DNA of 64,000 nucleotides from Cryptococcus deneoformans JEC21 (taxonomy: Eukaryota; Basidiomycota; Tremellomycetes; Tremellales; Cryptococcaceae). Positions 54,965 through 64,000 of the stretch are shown here, piece by piece. The notes under the pieces were generated by a model. It worked only from the letters and a program-made list of their open reading frames with translations. It was not told the DNA's origin and ran no database searches. Positions within the stretch are counted from its first letter, which is position 1, and every line of letters starts with the position of its first letter. A program made the translations under genes and the position numbers. Where the stretch lies: NCBI RefSeq assembly GCF_000091045.1, contig NC_006680.1, positions 92,501 through 156,500 of the forward strand, in the 5' to 3' direction.

Positions 54965-57900
54965 ATGTCCAACAATACAGACAACAACACATCCTACCAG
55001 GGGGTCATCTTAACTGGCCCCCAGAACTATGCTGAATGGGAGCTATCTATCAAAACATCTCTCATCCTCAAGGACCTGGAGATTGGTACTCCAGTCAGCC
55101 TTGACAGCATGTCCTCCAAAGAGGACAAGGAGAAGTACAAGAGGTCCAGGCAAGCTTTTGCCCTTCTTATCAAATCACTCTCACCAGAAGTCCAGGCATC
55201 CCTCCCTGCCAACATACGATCTGTAGAGACAGCAGACAGCTCAGCACTCTGGGAGGAGCTCAAATCCCAGTACTCAGCAGCAGTGGGCGCAAGACAGGCT
55301 CAACTTTTGCAACAAATGTGGATATCCCCTGTCATTGAAGGAGAAGACCCAAACAAGCGCATGGCAGAAATCAGATCAGCCCATGCTCAGATCAACAGCA
55401 GTGGTGAGAACCTCTCGGACCGAATGCTTGCCTATGCCATGACCCTAGCTCTTCCAGAATCATTCACCACTGTCAAGCAAACTCTCTGGCTCAGGGAACC
55501 ACTTACCTCTTCGGCTGTGCAGGCAGCAGTCCAAGCTGAGTGGACAAGGAGGTCCAGTGAGGAGGTAGCAATGGCTAACAGGGTGCAGGAGAGTCACACC
55601 CAAGGCAACAAAAGCAATAGAAGGGCCAAGCCAAGGGAATGGACTGAGAAATGGTGCAGTATCCATAAAGTGCCTACTCACAATACCAGAGACTGCTCTC
55701 TCAGGAAGTTCAGCAATAACCACAGTCAGTCAGGTCAGGCTAGGGTGGGTACCGGTGAGTCTGCTAAGGCAGAGGAGCTGGCATCTACCTTCCATGCTGT
55801 AGCAGCAACTACAACCTGTTTCCATGACAACTCCTTCATAGTGGACTCAGGGGCTTCACACCACATGGTTAGCAACAAAGACTTACTTCACAACTATGGG
55901 CCAGCAACAATTGTCAGAAGTGTAAAGATTGGTAATGGCACTATCCTTCCAGTCGCTGGCCAGGGAACTATGACCATTGGAGCTACCACTCTTCAGCAAG
56001 TCCTCCATGTTCCTGTAAGAGGCTAGCCTCCGACCCAGTTGACCCACATCTCATGAGGTCACCACTTTCCCCAGCTTCTAATTTCGAGCCGCGTTTCAAT
56101 TTACTTCCGCTTCTTCCTCCAAGTTGCGCGCGTCAAATTGCATCCGCTCTCCCTTCTCCCAGGTCACGTGCTTTATTTTTCCCCTGTTTCTCCGAGCCGC
56201 ATCTCAATTTACTTCCGCTCCTTTCCTCCAAGTCGCGCGCGTCAAATTGCATCCGCACTCTTCCTCCCAGGTCACGTGCATTATTTTACTTCCACTTTTT
56301 CTCTTCTTATTTTCTCTTCCATTTCTCGTCCTAAGTCCGAGTTTCTTGTCCGATTTTTCATGCCACAAGCCCCGGTGTTTACCGGGCTTTGGTCGCGACT
56401 GGTTTCGAGAGCGAAGGCAAGGTACATGGAAAGGTTGACACACAAATTCCTTTATTCTTTTATCCTTGTTGTGTTCAACCTTTTCCTTCTTCCGACCATA
56501 CAGTCACAAGTACCTTGCCTTCTCCTCTGTAAGCAGAGCTCTTTACCAGTTACCTTCGCCCCTCAGACCCCCTGGCTAATCCTGATCAGTGTTCCTATCA
56601 ATTCTTCATCTTGTCTCCTTTACTAGTCGCTGATAGGACATAATCAGGTAAGCTTCGGGCTCCTTGGGTTTCACACAAATTCCTTTATTCTTTTATCCTT
56701 GTTGTGTTCAACCTTTTCCTTCTTCCGACCGTACAGTCACAAGTACCTTGCCTTCTCCTCTTGTTCCTATCAATTCTTCATCTTGTCTCCTTTACTAGTC
56801 GCTGATAGGACATAATCAGCATATGCATTTGGGATCTTGTTTGCTTCTCTCCAGTCCGAAGTTAAGCCTCGAGCCCTGCCAGCCCTAAGAGCCCACCAGT
56901 TCTCTCCAAGCCTTGTCCCTCCGAGCTAGCCCCAACAGTTCAGTGAAGGTCTATTGTCCGGACCTTACAGTTCCCCAACTCCAGTGCAACCTTCTCGCTG
57001 TTAACAAGGTCCCATCTGGTTTCCACTGGGCATTCAGCAGCAGTAAAGGTGAACTTTTTGATCAATCTAACCAGGTCTGCTTGTCTGCCCCATTCAAAGA
57101 TGGTGCCTACTCCCTGCAGGTAGATCCATCTGGCCATGCCTATCCTGTTCAACTGGCTGCTACTCTCTCAGAATGGCATCATAAGCTAGGGCATTTGGGG
57201 ATTGAGAAAGTGGTTAGGTTTGCAAAAGAAGGGAGACTTGGTCAGAATAATCAATTGAAGAATGCAAATGCTGGTGATACCAAAGATTTCTATTGTGAAG
57301 CGTGTATTAAGGGGAAAACTGGGGGACTTCCTTCACCACCTGAACCCAACATCAGAGCTTCCAGGCCACTTGAACTATTGCATATCGACATCTGGGGACC
57401 AGCACCAGTCGCTTCCAAGGGAGGTATGCGATACTTCCTGACTGTCTATGATGATTACAGCCACCGGATTTCCCTCACCTTGATGAGAATGAAGTCTGAG
57501 ACACTGCAGAGTTTCAAAAACTTTGTCAATCATGCTGAAACTCAGACTGGTCATAAGGTTCAATCTATTCGGTCTGATAGGGGCGGAGAATTTACATCAG
57601 CAGCATTCCAGAGGTATATCAGGGAGAAAGGGATTGAGCATGTCATGGTGCCACCTGATGCTCATGCACAGAATGGGAGAGTGGAGAGGGCGCATCTTAC
57701 TATCCTCAATGGTGTGAGAACTTTGCTTGTGGAGACTGGACTGCCAGCTAGCTTCTGGGGTGAGGCTGCTAAATACATTGCCTTCTCTCGCAACTGCTCC
57801 TTTGACTCCAGCAATGGAATTCCCTTTGAACGCTGGTATGGCAAGAAACTGTTGTTCACTCAACTTCACGCATTTGGAGAAAAGATTTTCTTTAGGGATT

Positions 57901-60011
57901 ATACCAACACCAACAAATTGAAGCCTCGCTATCGACAAGGAAGGTTTATGGGGTATGCCAGTGATAGCAGCACTTCCAGTTATCGAATTCTGGATGATGA
58001 AGACAAGAAGATCAAGGTGTCAAGGGATACCATTTTGCCAAAGAAGCTGGACATTCCTCATTCCAAGATGCCAGCAAGGGGGAGTATTCTTAGGCTGGAG
58101 GAGTGGGATGACAACAAGAACAGAGACACATCAACACATGCTCAAGATCCATTGGCAGAAATACCTGACAGAATCATCCCTGCCCCCATGGAAGTGAATC
58201 CTCAGGATGAAGTAAGACCTAGAACAGTTCCAGCTGAGCATCAATCACCCATGGAGCTTCTTCGTAGGCTGGCAAGGTATGACACTGGAATACAGCAACA
58301 ACCTGAGGCATCACCATCATCCAATGCATCAGAAGAGACAAACAGTGATGTTTCATCCATTGATCCTCTTGCCCTGACTGACAATCCAGAGACCTGGGGT
58401 ACTATCGCAACAGCTCTGAATGCTATGGCAATCAACACACCCAATACCTACAGAGAAGCTATTCAGTCAGGCGAGGGGGAGCAGTGGCATCAGGCTATGA
58501 TGGAAGAATTGGAAAAGATGGAGAAGTATAATGTGTGGAAGGTGGTGGATAGGGCACCAGGACAGAGGGTCCTGAAGGCAAGATGGGTTTATACCAGGAA
58601 GATTGATGGGACAACAGGGAAACCAGCAGCATACAAGGCAAGATGGGTTGCCAAAGGATTTTCTCAAAAGGCTGGAATTGATTACAATGAGGTCTTCTCT
58701 GCTGTTGCCCACAAAGACTCGATTAGGGTATTCCTCTCTCTGGTCAACCATCTTGACATGGAATGTGACCAGGTGGATATCAAGGCAGCCTTTCTCAATG
58801 GCGATCTCGAAGAAACCATCTATCTTGAAGCACCAGAAGGAAGCGACATCCCAGCAAACAAGATCCTACTCTTGAACAAGTCACTCTATGGGTTGCGACA
58901 GTCACCAAGATGTTTCAACAAAGCACTTGATCAGTGGTTAAAGTCTCAAGGGCTGAAGCCAACCAGAGCTGACCCCTGCTTCTATGTTCGACGTTGTGAG
59001 GGGGAATTGCTCATGCTCTCTGTCCATGTGGATGATCAGCTCATTGCCTGCAATTCAAGAAAGACATTGGACGAATTCAAGCAGGCACTTAACAGCAAAT
59101 TTGAGTGCTCTGACTCTGGGCCTGCTGGCTACTTCCTGGGCATCAATATATACCGGGACAGGCCACAGAAGAAACTCTATCTCTCCCAGGAGCATTATAT
59201 GGAGTCCCTGCTTGACCGCTTTGACATGTCCAATTGCAATCCAGCAAAGACGCCTCTTCCTTCAGGCTTCAAACCGATTCCAGCAACAGATCAAGAGCAT
59301 GAGCTAGCACAACATCGACCATATCCAAAGCTAGTGGGCTCTATTCTCTATGCAGCAACAGTGACACGGCCAGATCTAGCCCATGCAGCAAGTGTTCTGT
59401 CAAGATTCATCAGCAAATGGAATGAGTCCCATTGGCTTGCAGCGAAACATTGTCTGAGGTATATCAGAGGCACTTCAGATCTTTCATTGACCTTTGATGC
59501 CCACTCAAGCAAGCGAGTTGCACTAGGATACGTTGATGCAGATTGGGGAGGAGACCTTGACACAAGGAGGTCCACCACTGGTTATGTTTTCAAGATATAT
59601 GGAGGTGTAGTTGGCTGGAAGTCAAAGAGGCAACCTACTGTGGCTCTCTCAACCACAGAGGCCGAATACATGGCCTCCGCTGATGCAGCAAAGCAGGCTA
59701 TTTGGCTAAGGCTGCTCTTGGATGATATAGGACTTGGCCTGGGTGATCAGCCACTCCAGCTGCTCAATGACAATGCTGGGGCCATTGCCTTGTCAAAGAA
59801 TCCAGTGAACCATGAAAAGTCTAAACACATTGATATGAGGCATCATTTCATTCGAGAGAAGGTTGAGGATAAGGCTATCTCACTTGCCCATGTCCCATCA
59901 GTGGAAAACATTGCTGATCTTCTGACAAAGAGCCTTCCAGCTGAAGCTTTTGTCAAGTTGTGCCATCTCCTTGGAATGCAGAGGTTGGATCAAGGGGGAG
60001 TGTCAGAATGA
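54965..60011 (+). pseudogene. Copia gag-pol, split by an LTR insertion
   Basis: The frame runs from the ATG at 54965 to the insertion at 56014, and continues from 56975 to the stop at 60011. Left part: gag (GVILTGPQNYAEWELSIK, residues 15-250), a Cys/His region (WCSIHKVPTHNTRDC) and protease FIVDSGASHHMV. Right part: integrase with zinc motif (HHKLGHLG...FYCEACIKGK), catalytic core (HIDIWGP, SDRGGEFTS, NGRVERAH), reverse transcriptase (ARWVAKGFSQKAGIDYNEVFS, KSLYGLRQSPRCF, VHVDDQ catalytic block) and RNase H (GYVDADWGGD, LSTTEAEYMA, ending LLGM...). All expected domains are present in the copia order. The 956-bp LTR plus a 5-bp duplicate shifts the frame by one; without these 961 bp there is one open frame of 1,361 codons plus stop. 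No other stop was seen, so the element was intact when it was hit. Confidence 0.9.
56014..56969 (+). repeat. Solo LTR (copy 2) with a perfect target duplication
   Basis: 956 bp, TGTAAGAGG...GACCTTACA, with GTTCC on both sides (56009-56013 and 56970-56974). It contains two CACGTG boxes (56165 and 56273) inside a roughly 110-bp tandem block, and a duplicated downstream segment (about 56,441-56,647 and 56,669-56,819). Confidence 0.9.
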
Positions 60012-60271
60012 TTGATCCAACCTGGATCTGGAGAGATCAGTAGGGATCTGGAGGCATGGGAATTGTTAGTGGAGGCATGGGAATTGTTGGTGGAGGCATG
60101 GGAATTGTTGGTGGTGGCATGGGAAGAAGGGGAGATTAGATTACATAAGCCAGAACACTTACAATATCGAAACAAATAAAGACAAAGGATTGTAGAATAG
60201 TTTCCATGCAACTTAGACATTTCTGGCAATCGACACCGCGAAGCTCTCTCTAGACAACTCTACATCTGACA
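60001..60271 (+). repeat. 3' LTR of the copia element
   Basis: Starts TGTCAGAATG right after a purine tract (CAAGGGGGAG) and ends CATCTGACA. It carries three 21-bp units against four in the 5' LTR and lacks five bases near CGACACCGCG. The gag-pol stop lies inside it, at 60009-60011. Confidence 0.88.
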
Positions 60272-61920
60272 GTCTTCGCTACGCCGAAATGGCCCACATC
60301 ATCATGACACTGGCGGATGAAGCCTTCTCGGAGCTCACTGGTATCGGGCACACATAGCCTGCCTTCCCATCGCAACACCTGATGTACTCCTTGACCATTC
60401 TCAACATTCTCCAACGTTACTCCAGGTGCCCTATCCTCCTCTTGCAACCATGCTCCCATGACCTGATCTTGAGCGTAGCCTTGCGTGACCTTGGTGATGG
60501 TGGATGTGTCTTGGCCGAGGAGACCGAGGACTGCTACACTGACTTCAGCTGTCTCCATACCATCCTGCTCATCGTCGACGCCGCCAAGCCGAGAGAGGGC
60601 ATCTGCGATGAAGTTATTGACACCTGAGATGTGGTCAATACGCAAGTCGAACCGGGATAGGACGCCCAGCCAGCGCTTTTGGCGTTTGGATAGGTCGCGC
60701 TGTTGGAGGAACCATTTGAGAGTGAAGTGGTCGGTCTGAACTTGAATGGGGACATCCAGAAGGAGAGGCCACCAGAGTTTGAAGGCACGGACGATGGCCA
60801 AGAGTTCTTTCTCATGTGTTGGATAGTTGCGTTCGGCGGCTGATAAACTGCGAGAGTCGTAAGCAACTGGAAATGCATGATCGGGGTCAGGGCCTTGACC
60901 AAGCCAGGCGCCAGTGCCGTGATTGCTGGCATCAGTGAAAAGGTAGATGGGGCACTCGCCGGATAACGCAGCTGCATAGTCCAATGGCCGGAGGCCAGAA
61001 ATCTCCGCCACTTTCGCCTTCAGAATCTCAAACGCGGCGGTCGCTTCACTAGACCATGCCCAGACCCATGACAGGACATCCTTGGGGGACTGGCCCTTCC
61101 GGAGTGCACGCTGTTGCTTCTCCCAGGCTTTCTCGGCGGCTGGAGTCGGCGGGAGGAGGGCGGTGAGGGTTCGTGTGTGGGTAGCTAGGCTCGGTATGAA
61201 TTTTCTGAGGTATTGAAGGAGGCCTAGAAAGGATCGCAGCTCTTTGACGGACTGAGGGAGCGGCCAGGAGGCGATGGTGTGGAGTTTGGCGGGGTCTGGG
61301 CCGATGTGGTTGGCGGATATCACGTGACCAAGAAATTTGACTTTGTGGTGAAAAAATTCAGACTTGGTGGGAGAGCACACAAGCCCCGATTTTCGTAAGG
61401 CAGCCAGCACTGCTCGCAACCGTTTGTCAAGATCCTCGGCATCAGCAGCCCAGACAATGATATCATCAACATAAGCTTCACAAGAATCCCCCAGCAACCC
61501 ACGGAGGGCCTCATTTAGTCGGCGTTGTTGAGTAGCAGGTGAGTTGCAAGCACCTTGTGGCATAACTACCCATTCAAATAGGCCGAGTTCGGTAGTAATG
61601 GCTGTTTTTTCGATGTCTGGTTCATGCATAAGTGTTTGGAAGAAGGCATCAGACAGGTCAATTTTGGCAAAGATTTTACCACAAGCAGCTCGATGGAGGA
61701 TGTCGTCGACATTGGGAACTGGCGTGGAGTCTGGAGTAGTGACTTTGTTAAGGCCCCGATAATCACAGATAAACCGAAATTTTCCATTCTCCTTCTTAAC
61801 CAAGAACGCCGGTGCTGCCCACGGCGAACTGGAGGGTCGCAATCGGCCAGCCTCCCGATGTTTCTGGATCTCTTCAATTAACTGCTGTCGCCACATGTGA
61901 GGGGATCGATAACTCGCGGA
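60272..61920 (-). pseudogene. Ty3/gypsy pol fragment, reverse transcriptase to RNase H, minus strand
   Basis: An open frame without stops on the minus strand. It begins MWRQQLIEEIQKHREAGRL, RPSSSPWAAPAFLVKKENGKFRFICDYRGLN, and includes the catalytic YVDDII block, FLGHVIS, FLGLLQYLRKFIPS, RNase H motifs (LFTDASNHGTGAWLG, YPTHEKELLAIVRAF, QTDHFTLKWFLQQRDLSKRQ) and FNNFIADALSRL-like NNFIADALSR. It ends at a zinc-type CHDDVGHFGVAKT, the start of the integrase H2C2, where the copia 3' LTR interrupts it. The 5' end is cut by the LTR at 61,921. The open frame suggests a recent element; the related left-hand fragment is in the opposite orientation and more decayed. Confidence 0.88.
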
Positions 61921-62863
61921 TGTAAGAGGCTAGCCTCCGACCCAGTGACCCACGGTCACCACTTTCCCCAGCTTCTAGTTTCGAGCCGCGTTTCAATTTG
62001 CTTCCGCTTCTTCCTCCAAGTTGCGCGCGTCAAATTGCATCCGCGCTCCCTTTCCCAGGTCACGTGCTTTATTTTTCCCCTGTTTCTCCGAGCCGCGTCT
62101 CAATTTACTTCCGCTCCTTTCCTCCAAGTCGCGCGCGTCAAATTGCATCCGCACTCTCCCTCCCAGGTCACGTGCATCATTTTACTTCCGCTTTTTCTCT
62201 TCTTGCTTTCTCTTCCATTTCTCGTCCTAAGTCCGAGTTTCTTGTCCAATTTTTCATGCCACAAGCCCCGGTGTTTACCGGGCTTTGGTCGCGACTGGTT
62301 TCGAGAGCGAAGGCAAAGTGCATGGAAAGGTTGACACACAAATTCCTTTATTCTTTTATCCTTGTTGTGTTCAACCTTTCCTTCTTCCGACTTTACAGTC
62401 ACAAGTACCTTGCCTTCTCCTCTGTAAGCAGAGCTCTCTACTAATTACCCTCTCCCCTCAGACCCCCTGGCTAATCCTGATCAGTGTTCCTATCAATTCT
62501 TCATCTTGTCTCCTTTACTAGTCGCTGATAGGACATAATCAGGTAAGCTTCGGGCTCTTCGGGTTTCACACAAATTCCTTTATTCTTTTATCCTTGTTGT
62601 GTTCAACCTTTCCTTCTTCCGACTTTACAGTCACAAGTACCTTGCCTTCTCCTCTTGTTCCTATCAATTCTTCATCTTGTCTCCTTTACTAGTCGCTGAT
62701 AGGACATAATCAGCATATGCATTTGGGATCTTGTTTGCTTCTCTCCAGTCCGAAGTTAAGCCTCGAGCCCTGCCAGCCCTAAGAGCCCACCAGTTCTCTC
62801 CAAGCCTTGTCCCTCCGAGCTAGCCCCAACAGTACAGTGAAGGTCTATTGTCCAGACCTTACA
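61921..62863 (+). repeat. LTR copy 3, probable 5' LTR of a gypsy element
   Basis: 943 bp, TGTAAGAGG...GACCTTACA, with the same internal duplication as copy 2 and CACGTG at 62061 and 62169. It is followed by a leader and gag, as expected for a 5' LTR. No matching 5-bp flank is visible to the left (GCGGA) because the other end of the element is not in the window. Confidence 0.85.
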
Positions 62864-62925
62864 CTTTTTTTCAAACTCATTACCCAAATCAATTCACACC
62901 ACACTCCACCACACCAACATACATC

Positions 62926-63564
62926 ATGGCGTTCGATTCTCAGGGCCAACCCATCATTGCGTACGATGAGGTGACTTCCCGTCCCATCATCGGGCATCAC
63001 CCCACTGGCGTTCCCATCTTCGGCACATTCACGGACGACCACCTATCGTCCGCGGGCTCCGGAGAAAATTTGGCTTCGCCCACAACTTCAAACGCGGTGC
63101 CTTCGGTGCCTGACCTACCCGACGAAAAGATGGTAAACTACGCAACCCCTGTACATGATACCACGGGTGCAATCTACCGAAAGACCCCGGGCCTCACCAC
63201 TGCCTTTTCCGGCCCGGCCGTTCCTGAGATCGACGAGCTTAAATCTATTGTTGCCGGACTCCTTCGTTCCACCCAAGCGCTAGCCGATCAAGCCACCACC
63301 GGCCACGACCGTCACTTCCCCCCCTCCACACGCGGGTCCCGCCCGGACAAGATCTCCCCGCCGCGACTTGGGACTCGCTCCTCCGCCGACCCGTTCGCGC
63401 TCCAGCGACACCTCCTCGCCTTGGAGACCTATTTCCGTGACGCCCTCCTACACTGGAGCCCCGGCCCGGCTGAGCACGCGTGGAAGATTTCTGTGGCAAA
63501 TACCTCGATCTCTCAATCTGTAAGTGCAGAGCCCTTACCACCATTCATTCTCACCATATGGTAG
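62926..63564 (+). CDS. Gag of a Ty3/gypsy element, truncated
   Basis: Open frame of 212 codons from a good ATG (MAFDSQGQPIIAYDEVTSRP) 62 bp after the LTR, with ELKSIVAGLLRSTQALADQ and LQRHLLALETYFRDALLHW, a helical capsid-like stretch. The gag-like part ends near 63,520 (SISQS followed by GTAAGT), and the sequence then changes to unrelated repeats, so it is cut short or spliced beyond. Assignment rests on its place after the LTR and its composition. Confidence 0.65.
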   Translation: MAFDSQGQPIIAYDEVTSRPIIGHHPTGVPIFGTFTDDHLSSAGSGENLASPTTSNAVPSVPDLPDEKMVNYATPVHDTTGAIYRKTPGLTTAFSGPAVPEIDELKSIVAGLLRSTQALADQATTGHDRHFPPSTRGSRPDKISPPRLGTRSSADPFALQRHLLALETYFRDALLHWSPGPAEHAWKISVANTSISQSVSAEPLPPFILTIW

Positions 63565-63581
63565 GATTTATTCCTATGCAT

Positions 63582-63713
63582 TGGTCGATGTTGGTAGGTG
63601 AGATTTGATGCCGAAACGCGTCTTTCGGACTTCGCTGAAACGCGGCATGGTCGATGTTGGTAGGTGAGATTTGATGCCGAAACGCGTCTTTCGGACTTCG
63701 CCGAAACGCGGCA
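63582..63713 (+). repeat. Tandem duplication, two 66-bp units
   Basis: Unit TGGTCGATGTTGGTAGGTGA...GCGGCA, copies 63582-63647 and 63648-63713, differing at one base (CTGA versus CCGA). The unit contains an inverted-repeat-like GAAACGCG...GAAACGCG pair. A weaker third copy (GAGACGCGG...GGACTTCGCCGG) lies near 63,782-63,810. Confidence 0.85.
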
Positions 63714-64000
63714 TCGAGCTCTGTCCCGCCTTTATCCTATGCATGATATTTTATTCTCATGCATAGGACCGGCAATTGCTGCCGAGACGCGGCGGCGGAC
63801 TTCGCCGGATCTCTGTCCCTTTTTTCGATGGACTTCTGTTTGTTTCTGCATACATCCATACATATATATATATATAGATCTCATACATAGTTATAGTTTT
63901 CTCTTTCTCCAAGCGAAACTCATGCATATCAACCATTGCTAGTTTCGCATCCAGTAGACCACTATAACTATAAACAAACACCGAACGCTTCCTCGAACGC
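63714..64000. other. Right-edge sequence with AT microsatellite
   Basis: No gene is seen. CATGCATAGGA and its partner TCCTATGCAT repeat around 63,571-63,580, 63,733-63,742 and 63,760-63,770, and a TA repeat lies at 63,860-63,877. It probably belongs to another mobile element that continues beyond the window. Confidence 0.4.

Larger units (their letters stand above)
54389..60271 (+). mobile_element. Nearly complete Ty1/copia retrotransposon with an inserted solo LTR
   Basis: LTRs of 297 bp (54389-54685) and 271 bp (60001-60271), both TGTCAGAATG...CATCTGACA, flank a leader and a gag-pol frame. A half-tRNA primer-binding site follows the 5' LTR and a purine tract precedes the 3' LTR. The flanking five bases (ACCGA left, GTCTT right) do not match. 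A 956-bp solo LTR of another family lies inside pol. Confidence 0.9.

Noticed and set aside
56015..56970. The LTR inside copia pol acting as a GT...AG intron
   Set aside because: Its edges do read GTAAGA and ACAG, but removing exactly that span leaves the wrong frame, so splicing would not restore gag-pol.
63860..63877. Telomeric or subtelomeric repeat at the right edge
   Set aside because: It is only a short TA microsatellite; no TTAGGG-type repeat is present.

Overview
The window looks like nuclear DNA of a basidiomycete yeast of the Tremellomycetes (Cryptococcus or Kwoniella type). The reasons are densely packed genes split by many 42-70 bp GT-AG introns, several very small exons, a tRNA-Tyr(GTA) gene with an intron next to the anticodon, fungal single-copy genes (CHS7, ATG3, EFM4, VMA21, TRM7, SDO1, COX14), and a right end full of LTR retrotransposons of the kind found at Cryptococcus centromeres. 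The genus is an inference. Coding regions were joined by hand from frame and splice signals, so exon borders in the larger genes are approximate.

Layout. 0.5-2.8 kb: CHS7 (chitin synthase export chaperone) and tRNA-Tyr. 2.8-7.4 kb: long stretch with no convincing gene. 7.4-12.4 kb: a GC-rich block with a Ser/Pro-rich disordered protein and an RRM+R3H RNA-binding protein. 13.2-15 kb: a small orphan gene and a decayed tandem copy of it. 15.1-16.4 kb: a two-domain membrane protein. 16.6-19.4 kb: ATG3 and EFM4, divergent. 21.5-26.6 kb: a Dal5-type MFS permease and a CPA2 cation/proton antiporter. 26.7-35.9 kb: SEA4/MIOS, VMA21, TRM7 and a large protein kinase. 36.6-41 kb: an ASNSD1-like enzyme, divergent from an MIT/coiled-coil protein resembling Atg38/NRBF2. 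41.9-48.4 kb: a second membrane protein of the 15 kb family, COX14, a small orphan gene, SDO1, a PRELI/UPS lipid-transfer protein and a CBS-domain protein.

From 48.45 kb to the right end there is almost no ordinary gene. The region holds a broken copia leader with a 10-bp minisatellite, a putative gene whose cysteine spacing fits a Zn2Cys6 cluster, three LTRs of one family (TGTAAG...CTTACA), fragments of Ty3/gypsy pol in opposite orientations, and a nearly complete Ty1/copia element (54,389-60,271). The copia element is split by a solo LTR with a perfect 5-bp target duplication; removing the LTR and one duplication leaves a single frame of 1,361 codons plus stop. The leftmost LTR has lost CpG sites as TpG/CpA relative to the other two, a pattern expected from methylated or RIP-like decay.

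Functional themes. Autophagy and nutrient signalling appear several times (ATG3, Atg38-like, SEA4 of the SEA/GATOR complex, a nitrogen-type permease with upstream GATA sites). Mitochondrial biogenesis genes (COX14, UPS-like) and translation or ribosome maturation genes (EFM4, TRM7, SDO1) lie between them. Most gene pairs are divergent and share short intergenic promoters.
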